From an uncultured Clostridia bacterium (lineage in GTDB: Bacteria > Bacillota > Clostridia > Oscillospirales > CAG-272), in NCBI GenBank assembly GCA_947632285.1, contig CANROT010000005.1, positions 1 through 36,310 of the forward strand: a DNA stretch of 36,310 nt. The letters are read 5' to 3'. The notes under the pieces are model-generated. The model was not told the origin of the DNA and did no database searches. It saw only the letters and a list, made by a program, of their open reading frames with translations. A program made the position numbers and the translations under genes. Positions 24,937 through 32,426 of this stretch are shown piece by piece. Position 1 is the stretch's first letter; every line of letters starts with the position of its first letter.

Positions 24937-25354
24937 ATTCGTCTTCCTCATCCTCCGCGCGGAGGAATCCGCACGGCACCTCCTCCGGTTTTTTTCTTGC
25001 AAATAATCCAAGCACGTTTCCAATCGACAGCGTTCCTTCGGACAGGTTTGCAATCAGATATGCGTTTTCCCTGTCGGGAATTATCCCGTAAAGATCGCAC
25101 AGCCTTATGACCTTCTGCCAGCGAGAGAAATCCCTCTTGCTGTCGAACACTTTCGCTGCCCTCATCTCATAAGCGACGCTTTTGACGATCCGCTGAAGCA
25201 CCGGCGTTTTGTGTCCGGCATATAAGTCCTCCGCCACGTCCCTGTTGTGCAGCAGCAGTTCCATCGTTTCCGCGGCGATGTCATCGGCATCCGAATACTG
25301 ATGCCCCGTTTCCAGCGCTATGCGCCTGCTTTCGCTAAGCAGCCATTCCCACAT
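24917..25354 (-). CDS. Sigma-70 region 2-like protein (divergent)
   Basis: 145 residues from ATG 25354 (GAGGAGGGAAAT upstream). Residues ~15-70 (GHQYSDADDIAAETMELLLH, then TPVLQRIVKSVAYEMRAAKV) follow the region 2 pattern of ECF-type sigma factors: 'DAEDxxQExxxRL' and a following helix 'LxxIxxNxxxDxxR'. A clear region 4 helix-turn-helix is not obvious (residues 85-125, LCDLYGIIPDRENAYLIANL). The tail is acidic (AEDEEDEYDEESY). It lies second behind the shared promoter copy B and may be a regulator of those promoters. The family call is tentative. Confidence 0.5.
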   Translation of the reverse strand: MWEWLLSESRRIALETGHQYSDADDIAAETMELLLHNRDVAEDLYAGHKTPVLQRIVKSVAYEMRAAKVFDSKRDFSRWQKVIRLCDLYGIIPDRENAYLIANLSEGTLSIGNVLGLFARKKPEEVPCGFLRAEDEEDEYDEESY

Positions 25355-25497
25355 GCCGCATTTCCCTCCTCGGCGATGCGCCTTATAATATCCGCCGCAT
25401 CGGCGATCGTATTGCCGATGCAGTAATCGTTTTTCGAGCAATAATATTTATCTCCGTTTAGGAACCTGTTCCTGTTTTCACTGCTTTCAAATATCAT
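25330..25497 (-). CDS. 55-residue leader protein of the distal transfer operon
   Basis: Frame starting MIFESSENRNRFLNGDKYYC at 25497 with AGGAGGAACGAGC upstream, the first good ribosome site after promoter copy B. Four or five cysteines (YYCSKNDYC, ACGNGC) could bind metal. It ends within the start of the sigma-like gene (25-bp overlap), consistent with coupling. No family recognised. Confidence 0.55.
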
Positions 25498-25529
25498 TCC
25501 CGCTCGTTCCTCCTGTTCCCGTTTTAACC

Positions 25530-25604
25530 ATTGTAGCAGAATTAAAAATCCCCCGCTTGTGGTTTCATGAATACTACATCGTTTATAAAAATTTAATAAT
25601 TTTC
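25530..25604 (-). promoter_or_regulatory. Shared regulated promoter, copy B (distal transfer operon)
   Basis: -10 box TACAAT (25530-25535) on the minus strand with AAGCGG in place of a -35 box. The conserved block 25556-25590 starts 20 bp from the -10, as in copies A and C, and B and C are identical over about 49 bp. The -10 region also shares GCTACAATGGTT with copy A. Confidence 0.78.
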
Positions 25605-25622
25605 CTCTTGCATGACCCAGTA

Positions 25623-28130
25623 TCAGCCGTCCTTCCCGTCGTTAGGATTGGTCGATATGAGCCTGTAGAGCTCATTGTCCTGCGGAATCCGGAAGTCGAA
25701 CGGTATCAGCGTGCTTGCGTTGTATAAAAGACCCGTTCCGGGCGCCTTGTCGTTGATGTAGTCAATAAGCGTGTCGCTTATCTGGTACAGGTTCTGAAGG
25801 GCGCTCCTTCCGAGAGGCGACTGCGACAGGAAGATGAAAAAGCCCGTGCTTTCGTACACCGACGAGCCCTGCGGGTTCCTTAACACGTCCGCAACGTCCT
25901 GCGTTATGCCGGTTATGATGCCTCCGTATTTTCTGGCCCGCTTATACATGGTCTTTATGATCCCCGCAGAGCTCTGCGTTTCAAAGAAAAGGTGTATCTC
26001 GTCGAGAAATACCCATATAAACCTGCGGGTATGGTTTTTCGCGTTGTTCTCCCTGTTTTTGACTATCCTGTTCCATATATAAGAAGTGCAGACCTTCATA
26101 GCCATTTCCTTCATTTTTTCGGGCACGTAAAGCAGATTGAACGTCACGAGCCTTCCGGTATCGCCTATGTCGGTCCTGTGCGCGAACAGATTGTACTCCC
26201 CGACGCAGTACGCCTCCACGGCGGACGCTATCTTGTTCCCTTCAACGCTCCCGTCCTCCCTGAGCTGTCTGTAGAAATCTTCCAAGGTAGGGCATATCGA
26301 AGGATCGCAGTCAATGTCGGCGATGCCGCCCTCCGCACCCGCGGCGGCCTTATGCCTCTCCGTCATCGCCTTGATATAGCCGTCGTACATTCTCGAAGTA
26401 GCCCTGTGTATCGCGTTGACTTCGTAGGAGTTGCACTCCCTGCCCCTGCCGAGAATGGATTCAACGAGGCCGACCATGTAGTCGCACTTTTCCATGAGAG
26501 GGGCGGCCTTCGGGTTGTCCCATTCCATTGACAGGTCGCACGGGTTTATGTGGTACTCCGCATTGGGCTCTATGTCAAGGACGGTTCCGCCGAGCGCCTC
26601 CGTAACGGCTCCGTATTCGTTTTCCGGATCGAGGATAATCATGTCGTCGTTTCCGCCGTCGAGATAATTCGGTATGATCTCCGCGCCCTTCACCAGAAAG
26701 GATTTTCCGTTGCCCGATGAGCCGAAGACGAGCCCGTGCGGCAGCTTGGATCTCTTGCGGGAATACATAATCATATTTTTTGAAACGGAATTTATGCCGT
26801 AGAAATGCCCGCCCTGCTCCATCAGCTCCTGTATGTTGAACGGCAGAAGGGCGCACACCCCGTCGCTTGTCATCATGCGGTCGTTAATGACCCTGCCGTG
26901 ACCCGTCAGAAGGCTCATGTTCAGCGCCGCCGCCTGCTGTCCGACTAGGAAGTTGGGCGTTATCGAATAATCCGAGCACCGGCTCCGGTACTGTTCCGCT
27001 ATGCTCGCAAGCTCTTCCTCCGATTCCCCGATGAGCGTGACGCATATGGTGGCAAAGAAAAGCTTCTTCTGCTGCACGACCACATCATTCCTCAGCTTCT
27101 TGGCCTCTGCCTGAGCCGTCTGGAGATCCTCGTCTATGAGGGACGGGTCATATCCCCCTTGGAACGCCCGTTTCGAGGCTTTAATCACGTCCGCCTTGAC
27201 CGACGTATTCATCATCTTGACGGAAGTGACCGCCTTCTTTCTGGGAACCGCTCCGAGCTGTATCACCGTAACCATCTCATACGGCAGGTCGGTCGTTCTT
27301 GTAAGAAACGACGTGTCAAGGCTTCCCGGAAGGTCGGTGTATGTGAATGAGCGGCAGAAGCGCTTATAGCCGAGCTGCAGGTGCCAGTTCCCGCGCACTA
27401 TGCCCTGTTCGCACACGAGATCCTTGACGGAGACCCCGCGCCTTTTCATTTCCTTCGCGTTAAGCACTATCCCCGCGCTTTCATCTTCGTCATAGGCGGT
27501 TTCCTCCATATACCTGCCGTACCTCGTGATGAAGGGCTCGCTTCCGGCTCCGCACATGATGCTGTTCATTATGGAAAGCCTCTCAACCGCGCCGACGGCC
27601 CTTACCCCCGTCTTATTGATTGCCTTTACGCCTTCGTTAAGGGATATGTCGGCAGTGTTGAACGTGCTTCTCGCATCGGACAGGCTCTTTTCCTTAAGCG
27701 TCAGCAGTATGTATTTCTCTTTCCGGATGTCGTTGTTGCCCTCTTTTATCTTGGCGTCGATGATCCCGTTGTATGCCTCGACGTACTTATCCGTGCCGTC
27801 CCCCGTGCTCCGCAGATGGAAGGACTGCGCAAGGTTTTCCTTAGTGCTTCTCTTGTTCACCACGGCGATGCTGATTTCGGCATTGTCGGGGAACCGGTTT
27901 ACCAGTTTTGCATAATCCTTTAAAATGTCTTCCTGCTTTTCCTCGTTTTCCGTGGCAAAATTGCTGTCGGTCAGATGATACAGCCTGCTGTAGTACTGCC
28001 CCTTTACTATGATTCCGTCTTCGGTTATCCCTTCAAAATCAAGCAGCCCCTGAGCCGTCATCTTCCCGTCTCCGGTCATTCCTGCGAAGTCAAGCATCTC
28101 CTGCGTCATTGTCTTTACTGTTCCGCTCAT
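25623..28130 (-). CDS. VirB4/TraE-type secretion ATPase
   Basis: 835 residues. Walker A is GLVFGSSGNGKSFLV (470-477 core), preceded by the CagE/TrbE domain; DDMIILDPENEYG and the Walker B-like FIWVFLDEIHLFFE follow, then GGIITGITQDVADVL. It powers assembly of the transfer channel with PrgI. The N-terminus contains a small repeat (EMLDFAGMTGDG, GLLDFEGITEDG at residues ~11-38), which is unusual for the family. Start ATG at 28130 overlaps the relaxase stop by 4 bp. Confidence 0.94.
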   Translation of the reverse strand: MSGTVKTMTQEMLDFAGMTGDGKMTAQGLLDFEGITEDGIIVKGQYYSRLYHLTDSNFATENEEKQEDILKDYAKLVNRFPDNAEISIAVVNKRSTKENLAQSFHLRSTGDGTDKYVEAYNGIIDAKIKEGNNDIRKEKYILLTLKEKSLSDARSTFNTADISLNEGVKAINKTGVRAVGAVERLSIMNSIMCGAGSEPFITRYGRYMEETAYDEDESAGIVLNAKEMKRRGVSVKDLVCEQGIVRGNWHLQLGYKRFCRSFTYTDLPGSLDTSFLTRTTDLPYEMVTVIQLGAVPRKKAVTSVKMMNTSVKADVIKASKRAFQGGYDPSLIDEDLQTAQAEAKKLRNDVVVQQKKLFFATICVTLIGESEEELASIAEQYRSRCSDYSITPNFLVGQQAAALNMSLLTGHGRVINDRMMTSDGVCALLPFNIQELMEQGGHFYGINSVSKNMIMYSRKRSKLPHGLVFGSSGNGKSFLVKGAEIIPNYLDGGNDDMIILDPENEYGAVTEALGGTVLDIEPNAEYHINPCDLSMEWDNPKAAPLMEKCDYMVGLVESILGRGRECNSYEVNAIHRATSRMYDGYIKAMTERHKAAAGAEGGIADIDCDPSICPTLEDFYRQLREDGSVEGNKIASAVEAYCVGEYNLFAHRTDIGDTGRLVTFNLLYVPEKMKEMAMKVCTSYIWNRIVKNRENNAKNHTRRFIWVFLDEIHLFFETQSSAGIIKTMYKRARKYGGIITGITQDVADVLRNPQGSSVYESTGFFIFLSQSPLGRSALQNLYQISDTLIDYINDKAPGTGLLYNASTLIPFDFRIPQDNELYRLISTNPNDGKDG

Positions 28131-29458
28131 TTATCCGTTCCTTTCTCCATTTCGTTCATTCTGCCTCCTCCGGACGCCCCTGACGTTCCGGTGTAGTAGC
28201 TTACGGGGTTGTCAAAGCTCTGAAGCACGTTTCTCGCAAACCCGTATTCGTCGTATGCGCCGTGTTCAATGTAGATGCGCCTTCCCTTAAGGTCCTCCTC
28301 CGCCCTCATCAGACCGGCAAGCTCCATAAGGCTTGATACCGCCTGTCCTCCGCTGTCGGCCTTGTAGTACAGGTACAGCCTGTCCCCCGCCTTCCTTATG
28401 GCGGCCTTTTCGGGAGAGCGCATCACCGCAAGCGTCGTCCGCTCAAGCTCGCCGTCGCCCGATATCAGCCGTTCCTGCGGAAGCCTTCTCTTATTCCTGT
28501 CATACAGCTCGATTACCACCGCCGCATGGCCGTCAATGCCCGCATCCGCAAGCGAGCCCGCCACGGCGTTTATGCCCGCGCTTCTCGACGGGACGTGCGG
28601 GACGGCCTTCATCCGTTCCATGTCGCTCCTTGTATATGAGTAGCCGTTTCTGGTGAGTATGTCCCTCAATACGCCGTTTGCGTTTTCAAGGGCCGCTATC
28701 CTGTCCATGAGCGGCACAAGCCCCATGTCTCCCTGCGTAAGCCCCAAGCGCCTTATCGCGCTTCCGAGCCTTGCAAGGTCGGCCTGCAGCCCAGCCAGAA
28801 CGTCTTCCTTCTCCCTTATCTGCGCTTCAAGCGTTTCGTTCTTAAGCTCCAAGACGGTCCGCCTGCCCTTTGCGGTCGCTCCGTTTAAAACCCCCGCCCT
28901 GTAGCCGAGGCGTTCCTGCACGTAATCGGACAGCCTGTCGTGAAACGACGCCAGATACCGCCTGTTTATCTTCTCCTTGCAGCACAGCCTTTCATACGGC
29001 GGCTCGTGCGTTTCCTTCCATGCCCTGACGCGCTCCCCCGCCGTTGCTTCGGACAGATCGTCCGAAACGACGCACGGAACGAAATCAAGGTGCATGTGCG
29101 GAGACGCCTCGTCCATATGCACGACGGCATTAATGACGTTTTTGTCGCCCAGATCGTCCAGCATAAATTCAAACGCCGCCTGAAAGAACACCCTTGCGTC
29201 ATCCTTTCCGACGTCCGCAGGAAGCGTGACGCAGAACTCAGCCAGAACAACGGAACATTCCTTTATTGAATATGAAAATATTTCGTCCAGCCGCGTCCTG
29301 ACGTCCTCCGCCGTGCCGTACCGCAGATGATAATTCAGGGCGGTCCGCGACGGGTCTATGTCTTTATTGGAATGTTCGGAGCCGTCATCCGCTTCCCTGT
29401 TGTTGTGCTTAAGCAGGTGTCCTACCGCCCGCGCCTTATACTTTTCAAAGTTAGCCAT
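28127..29458 (-). CDS. MOBV (Mob/Pre family) relaxase
   Basis: 443 residues. It nicks the origin of transfer and pilots the single strand. The N-terminus shows the Mob/Pre pattern HNNRE...NKDIDPSRTALNYHL (residues ~18-45), and motif III is VVHMDEASPHMHLDF (H114, D116, E117, H121, H123), the metal-binding triad region of MOBV relaxases. Residues ~210-265 are a coiled coil (LELKNETLEAQIREKEDVLA). The C-terminal half has no recognised domain. A MOBV relaxase paired with a full mating channel is less common than MOBP in Gram-positive ICEs. The origin is expected upstream, near 29950-30200. Confidence 0.92.
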   Translation of the reverse strand: MANFEKYKARAVGHLLKHNNREADDGSEHSNKDIDPSRTALNYHLRYGTAEDVRTRLDEIFSYSIKECSVVLAEFCVTLPADVGKDDARVFFQAAFEFMLDDLGDKNVINAVVHMDEASPHMHLDFVPCVVSDDLSEATAGERVRAWKETHEPPYERLCCKEKINRRYLASFHDRLSDYVQERLGYRAGVLNGATAKGRRTVLELKNETLEAQIREKEDVLAGLQADLARLGSAIRRLGLTQGDMGLVPLMDRIAALENANGVLRDILTRNGYSYTRSDMERMKAVPHVPSRSAGINAVAGSLADAGIDGHAAVVIELYDRNKRRLPQERLISGDGELERTTLAVMRSPEKAAIRKAGDRLYLYYKADSGGQAVSSLMELAGLMRAEEDLKGRRIYIEHGAYDEYGFARNVLQSFDNPVSYYTGTSGASGGGRMNEMEKGTDK

Positions 29459-29469
29459 TTGCCCTTTCC

Positions 29470-29778
29470 TTATCCGATCTCGTTAATGTCTTTTCCCGTA
29501 ATGTTGAAAAACTCCTCCGGGCTGTAGCCCTCTATTGCCCCTATGAGGAAATCCGATTTAAGGACTTCCCCCCTGTCCGCCAGAAAAGCCCTGAAGCCTT
29601 CAAGGGATTCGGCGGCAAGCTGCCTCCGCAGGCCCGCCGCTCCGATTTCATTAAGGTACTCCCCGATGCAGTCCGAAGAAAGCAGCTCTGACAACAGCTT
29701 ATCCATCGCCGAATAGATTTCCCCGTCGCGGCCGTTCAGGTTTTCCCTGCAGAAGACCGCCGTGTCAAAGTAAGACAT
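29470..29778 (-). CDS. Hypothetical protein upstream of the relaxase, 102 aa
   Basis: Helical, acidic protein (KLLSELLSSDCIGEYLNEIG, GFRAFLADRGEVLKSDFLIG). No family recognised. As first gene of the relaxase operon, 11 bp upstream of the relaxase, it may be a relaxosome accessory (inference). ATG at 29778 with GGAGGAAAT upstream. A ~95-nt leader with two perfect short hairpins (CCGGAAA/TTTCCGG, CCGGT/ACCGG) precedes it. Confidence 0.65.
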   Translation of the reverse strand: MSYFDTAVFCRENLNGRDGEIYSAMDKLLSELLSSDCIGEYLNEIGAAGLRRQLAAESLEGFRAFLADRGEVLKSDFLIGAIEGYSPEEFFNITGKDINEIG

Positions 29779-29872
29779 TTTATTTCCTCCGCCAAAAGTT
29801 TTCTTTATTCATAAGCCGGTTCAGGACCGGAAAAAACGGCTTTCCGGATTCCAAATCGGCCCTTTCAGGTAT

Positions 29873-29943
29873 ATTGTAGCAGAAAAAAATTTCCCCCGCT
29901 TGTGGTTTCATGAATACTACATCGTTTATAAAAATTTAATAAT
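29873..29943 (-). promoter_or_regulatory. Shared regulated promoter, copy C (relaxase - VirB4 operon)
   Basis: -10 box TACAAT (29873-29878), no consensus -35, conserved block 29899-29933 at the same 20-bp distance as in copies A and B. It is the entry promoter of the proximal transfer operon and borders the origin-like region. Confidence 0.78.
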
Positions 29944-30034
29944 CATGACATAAAAACCACTTTACACCGCCAAAAAGCCTCAAAAATGGGAATTAGTATT
30001 CATTTAGTGTTACATTTTGGGATATATACTCCAC

Positions 30035-30050
30035 TTTTGCTTCAGCAAAA
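30035..30050. other. oriT-like hairpin
   Basis: Perfect inverted repeat TTTTGC TTCA GCAAAA in the intergenic region upstream of the relaxase operon. On the minus strand it is followed by GTGGAGTATATATCCC, a possible nick region. No match to a known MOBV origin is recognised; position is the main argument. Confidence 0.35.
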
Positions 30051-30152
30051 ACGGGATTCGGACTGCGTACCGCCTTTTCCCGCCGTTTCCGTGCAAACAT
30101 CTGTTCGGCAACCATTTAATCCCGAAAAACGCCCCCCAAAACGTCCCCAAAA

Positions 30153-30188
30153 CGTCAAAAAATTGACGTATACGTCAAGAAATTGACG
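30153..30188. repeat. Helically phased CGTCAA/TTGACG repeats
   Basis: Four half-sites at exactly 10-bp steps: CGTCAA (30153), TTGACG (30163), CGTCAA (30173), TTGACG (30183), i.e. two copies of a 20-bp inverted-repeat unit. More ACGT cores flank them (30141, 30192). The spacing puts all sites on one DNA face, as in iterons or relaxosome/replication protein arrays. Confidence 0.6.
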
Positions 30189-30210
30189 GAAACGTAAGTT
30201 TTTCGCTTAA

Positions 30211-30238
30211 TTGCACCACTTATAAATAAAGGGATAAT
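30211..30238 (+). promoter_or_regulatory. Possible promoter reading into the structured intergenic region
   Basis: TTGCAC (30211-30216), 16-bp spacer, GATAAT (30233-30238) on the plus strand, directly after the phased repeats. It would start an RNA near 30245 that covers the inverted-repeat-rich region. Only a moderate match. Confidence 0.35.
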
Positions 30239-30239
30239 T

Positions 30240-30836
30240 TTTTTCCCTTTTCCACAACGCATAAGAAAAAGCCGCAAATTCGGCTAAGCCGGGCGGGGCA
30301 TAACGTCCCCGCCGGTCCGGAGACACATACATAAGCATGGAGCGCAGCAAAGGGAAATAAAGGCGTCCCCTATCCTCACGCAGGACGGGGAGGCCGGGAC
30401 ACTGCGCTGCCGACAAACAAATCAACAGCCCGGAGTTGCGCCGCTCCACAGTTAGTGAAAAAAAGAGGCGTTCCGCGTTTACGGCGGCCAGATCCACTCC
30501 GGACGGTCTGGGAACGGTTTGGCTGGAAGACTCTTTGTGGATTCCGGAAAGGACTGGTCGGGGGGAGTTCGGCTTTAAGGTCTGAGTACGGCGACAGCGA
30601 TGGGGGCATACGGTCCATTCATTATTGTCGGTAAGGGGAATTTCTGAAAACGGGATTCCCTTACAATACCCCTTGACATGCAGAAATCCAAGACAGATCG
30701 GGCGTACTTAGACCCTTTCTGCCTTTTTCTGCATGACAAGGGGAAACTCTGCTTCCGAAAGCTCCAATCCCAGCCCGCTTCGACCCGGCGGAGCCGTCTA
30801 CTCGGAAGCAGGAGCCCATCCACACAAAGCTTCCCC
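30240..30836 (+). ncRNA. Candidate large structured RNA (~600 nt), strand uncertain
   Basis: No convincing gene in about 600 bp, but many long complementary pairs: GGCGGGG/CCCCGCC (30292/30307), AGCGCAG/CTGCGCT (30341/30402), ATCCAC/GTGGAT (30492/30537), an 18-bp repeat with one mismatch (30669-30686 with 30726-30743, core CATGCAGAAA), and nested CTGCTTCCGA/TCGGAAGCAG (30749/30802) around GCTCC/GGAGC (30761/30790). Several frames are open on the minus strand but lack ribosome sites and protein-like composition. The density of nested pairs suggests a folded RNA. Large ornate RNAs of mobile elements (ROOL, GOLLD) are of this size; no assignment is possible here. Confidence 0.4.
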
Positions 30837-30870
30837 TTCGGGTTATGAAGATGCTTCCTACAGTCAGATA

Positions 30871-31056
30871 AGGATATAGAGTTCCTTCAGGATATGGATA
30901 TAGAGTTCTTTCAGGATATTGATATAGATACTTCCTTCAGGATATGGATATAGATACTTTCTCCGGAATATGGATATAGATACTTTCTTCAGGATATTGA
31001 TGCAGATGGATATGGATATAGGGTTCCTTGGGGATTAGGATTCCTTGAGATATTGA
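30871..31056. repeat. Degenerate ~25-bp tandem repeat array
   Basis: About seven copies of a unit close to TTCAGGATATGGATATAGA plus TACTTTC, with starts of the AGGATAT core at 30871, 30889, 30913, 30939, ~30964 and 30991 and further decayed copies to 31056. The unit length is mostly 24-26 bp. It ends exactly where the truncated methyltransferase begins. Could be iterons or a recombination scar. Confidence 0.65.
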
Positions 31057-31057
31057 T

Positions 31058-31519
31058 GTGAAACGGGGCTGGCTGCTGCGCGACGATATTATATGGCAGA
31101 AGCCGAACAGGATTCCCTCCGGCGTTGCCGACCGCCTGAACAACACGTATGAACACGTATTCCACTTTGTTCTGAACAGGAAATATTTTTTTGATTTGGA
31201 TGCGATAAAGATTCCCGGCGCAAACGGCCGCATGAAGAATCCGGGCGACGTCTGGACCGTCAATACGCAGCCGCTTAAGGAGTGCGGACACACGGCCACG
31301 TTCCCGGAACGGCTCATTGAACGGATCGTGCTGTGCGGAAGCCCGAAGAACGGCGTTGTGTTCGATCCCTTCTTAGGAACGGGCACGACTTGGATCGTCA
31401 GCGACCGGCTTGGGAGAAGCTGCATCGGGTTTGAAATTAATCGGGAGTTCTTTGATTTTGCACAGGGCAGGTTTAAGGAGAACAGGGCGTTTGAACAATG
31501 TCAGCCGACGGCGTTATAA
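31058..31519 (+). pseudogene. C-terminal part of an N4/N6 (beta-class) DNA methyltransferase
   Basis: 153 residues: KRGWLLRDDIIWQKPN, then NNTYEHVFHFVLNRKYFFD, FPERLIERIVL and motif I FDPFLGTGTTWIV with GIEINREF-like GFEINREF. In beta-class enzymes the catalytic DPPY motif lies N-terminal to this part; it is missing, together with roughly the first third of the protein. A TGA stop lies just upstream in frame and no ribosome site is visible, so this is a remnant. The break coincides with the end of the tandem repeat array. Confidence 0.82.
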
Positions 31520-31542
31520 TCAATCCGACGGCATTAAAAACA

Positions 31543-31571
31543 TTGACAATGTACCCTATTTTTGTTATAAT
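31543..31571 (+). promoter_or_regulatory. Perfect SigA promoter, twin of the structured-RNA promoter
   Basis: TTGACA (31543-31548), 17-bp spacer, TATAAT (31566-31571). From the -35 box to 3 bp past the -10 box it differs from the promoter at 2968-2996 at only two positions, including the spacer (AATGTACC, TTTTTGT). Such spacer identity suggests a shared operator or recent duplication. It drives the rightward operon to topoisomerase III. Confidence 0.85.
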
Positions 31572-31604
31572 TAATTTATAGAAACCATAAGGAGGAACAA
31601 TAAA

Positions 31605-31880
31605 ATGTCAAGACCGAGGATGACCCGAATCTGGTATACGACGACATACGAAAGCATGCCGATAAACGTTATTCCCGAATGCGTGGAGATTATCCGCAAT
31701 GCGATGAGGGACAAAAACATAAGGATCGTAAAAATGGCAGCGGATCTTAATATTCCAGTAAGCTGCCTTTATCATTTTTTCAGCGGTTCCAGCCACTCCA
31801 TAAGGCATCACTACCTGCAGCGGATTATCAGATACCTTGAGCTTAAGGCCCTGATAAGGCCTCTGGGATGCGACTATTAA
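31605..31880 (+). CDS. HTH regulator, first gene of the topoisomerase operon
   Basis: 91 residues. Residues ~35-65 (DKNIRIVKMAADLNIPVSCL, YHFFSG) match a helix-turn-helix of the XRE/CI type: a positive start, 'MAADLNIPxSxLYHFFSG' recognition helix. Basic overall. The AAGGAGGAACAATAAA site precedes the ATG. It could autoregulate its promoter and, through the near-identical core, the structured-RNA promoter at 2968. Confidence 0.75.
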   Translation: MSRPRMTRIWYTTTYESMPINVIPECVEIIRNAMRDKNIRIVKMAADLNIPVSCLYHFFSGSSHSIRHHYLQRIIRYLELKALIRPLGCDY

Positions 31881-31890
31881 GGAGGCGGGC

Positions 31891-32118
31891 ATGATAACTT
31901 CATTCAGAAAAAACGGCGCGTTTATTGTCGCCATTGAGAATCCGGACGATAAGGAACGGGAGCTTATAGGCATTATACGCAGGTTTGAAAACAGCAGGGT
32001 CCTGCCTGCCGCAACCAAAAGCGAGCAGAAGGAATACAGGCAGATAGAGCTTAAGGATCTTGCGGGCGCGGAGGAATGGCGGTTCGTAAGCGAATGCGAC
32101 GTTCCCTTTGAAAAATGA
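31891..32118 (+). CDS. Hypothetical protein, 75 aa
   Basis: Small soluble protein (MITSFRKNGAFIVAIENPDD..., EYRQIELKDLAGAEEWRFVS). No family recognised. GGAGGCGGGC precedes the ATG and its stop overlaps the next start as ATGA. Confidence 0.65.
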   Translation: MITSFRKNGAFIVAIENPDDKERELIGIIRRFENSRVLPAATKSEQKEYRQIELKDLAGAEEWRFVSECDVPFEK

Positions 32119-32426
32119 TCGGGAACATACTCTACATCGCCGCCGGAATTTTCTGCCTGTCCGCCGGCATATTCATCCGATCGGCAGGAGAAGGCATGCT
32201 CCTAGCCGCCGCCTTTTTCGCCCTTGCCGCCTTCCGGATATGCAGGGGTCCAAAGAAGAAGCAGGGCCCGACAAAGCGCAGCCCTTTCTTTCCAAATGCC
32301 CGCAGAAGCAGATATGCGCATGACCGCCTGCGGGACGCTTACATAAAACGCCTTGCGGACATCGACAGGGATTTTGATTTCCGCGGGGAAGAAGGAGAAA
32401 ATTCAGATGAAACGCAGAAACGGTAA
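32115..32426 (+). CDS. Small two-TM membrane protein, 103 aa
   Basis: Two hydrophobic segments (ILYIAAGIFCLSAGIFI and MLLAAAFFALAAFRI) at residues ~5-21 and 28-43, then a basic, hydrophilic C-terminal half (GPKKKQGPTKRSPF, RSRYAHDRLRDAYIKRLADI). No family recognised. Overlaps the next gene's start by 20 bp. Confidence 0.65.
   Translation: MIGNILYIAAGIFCLSAGIFIRSAGEGMLLAAAFFALAAFRICRGPKKKQGPTKRSPFFPNARRSRYAHDRLRDAYIKRLADIDRDFDFRGEEGENSDETQKR

Noticed and set aside
30207..30497. 96-codon minus-strand frame in the structured region
   Set aside because: No ribosome site, composition explained by GC-rich stems, overlaps several long inverted repeats.
30937..31425. 162-codon minus-strand frame over the tandem repeats
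   Set aside because: It is antisense to the methyltransferase remnant and encodes only repeat-derived residues at its C-terminal end.
31504..31536. Direct repeat CCGACGGCGTTA / CCGACGGCATTA next to the methyltransferase stop
   Set aside because: Only two 12-bp copies with one mismatch; could be chance or an attachment-like relic, with nothing else supporting it.
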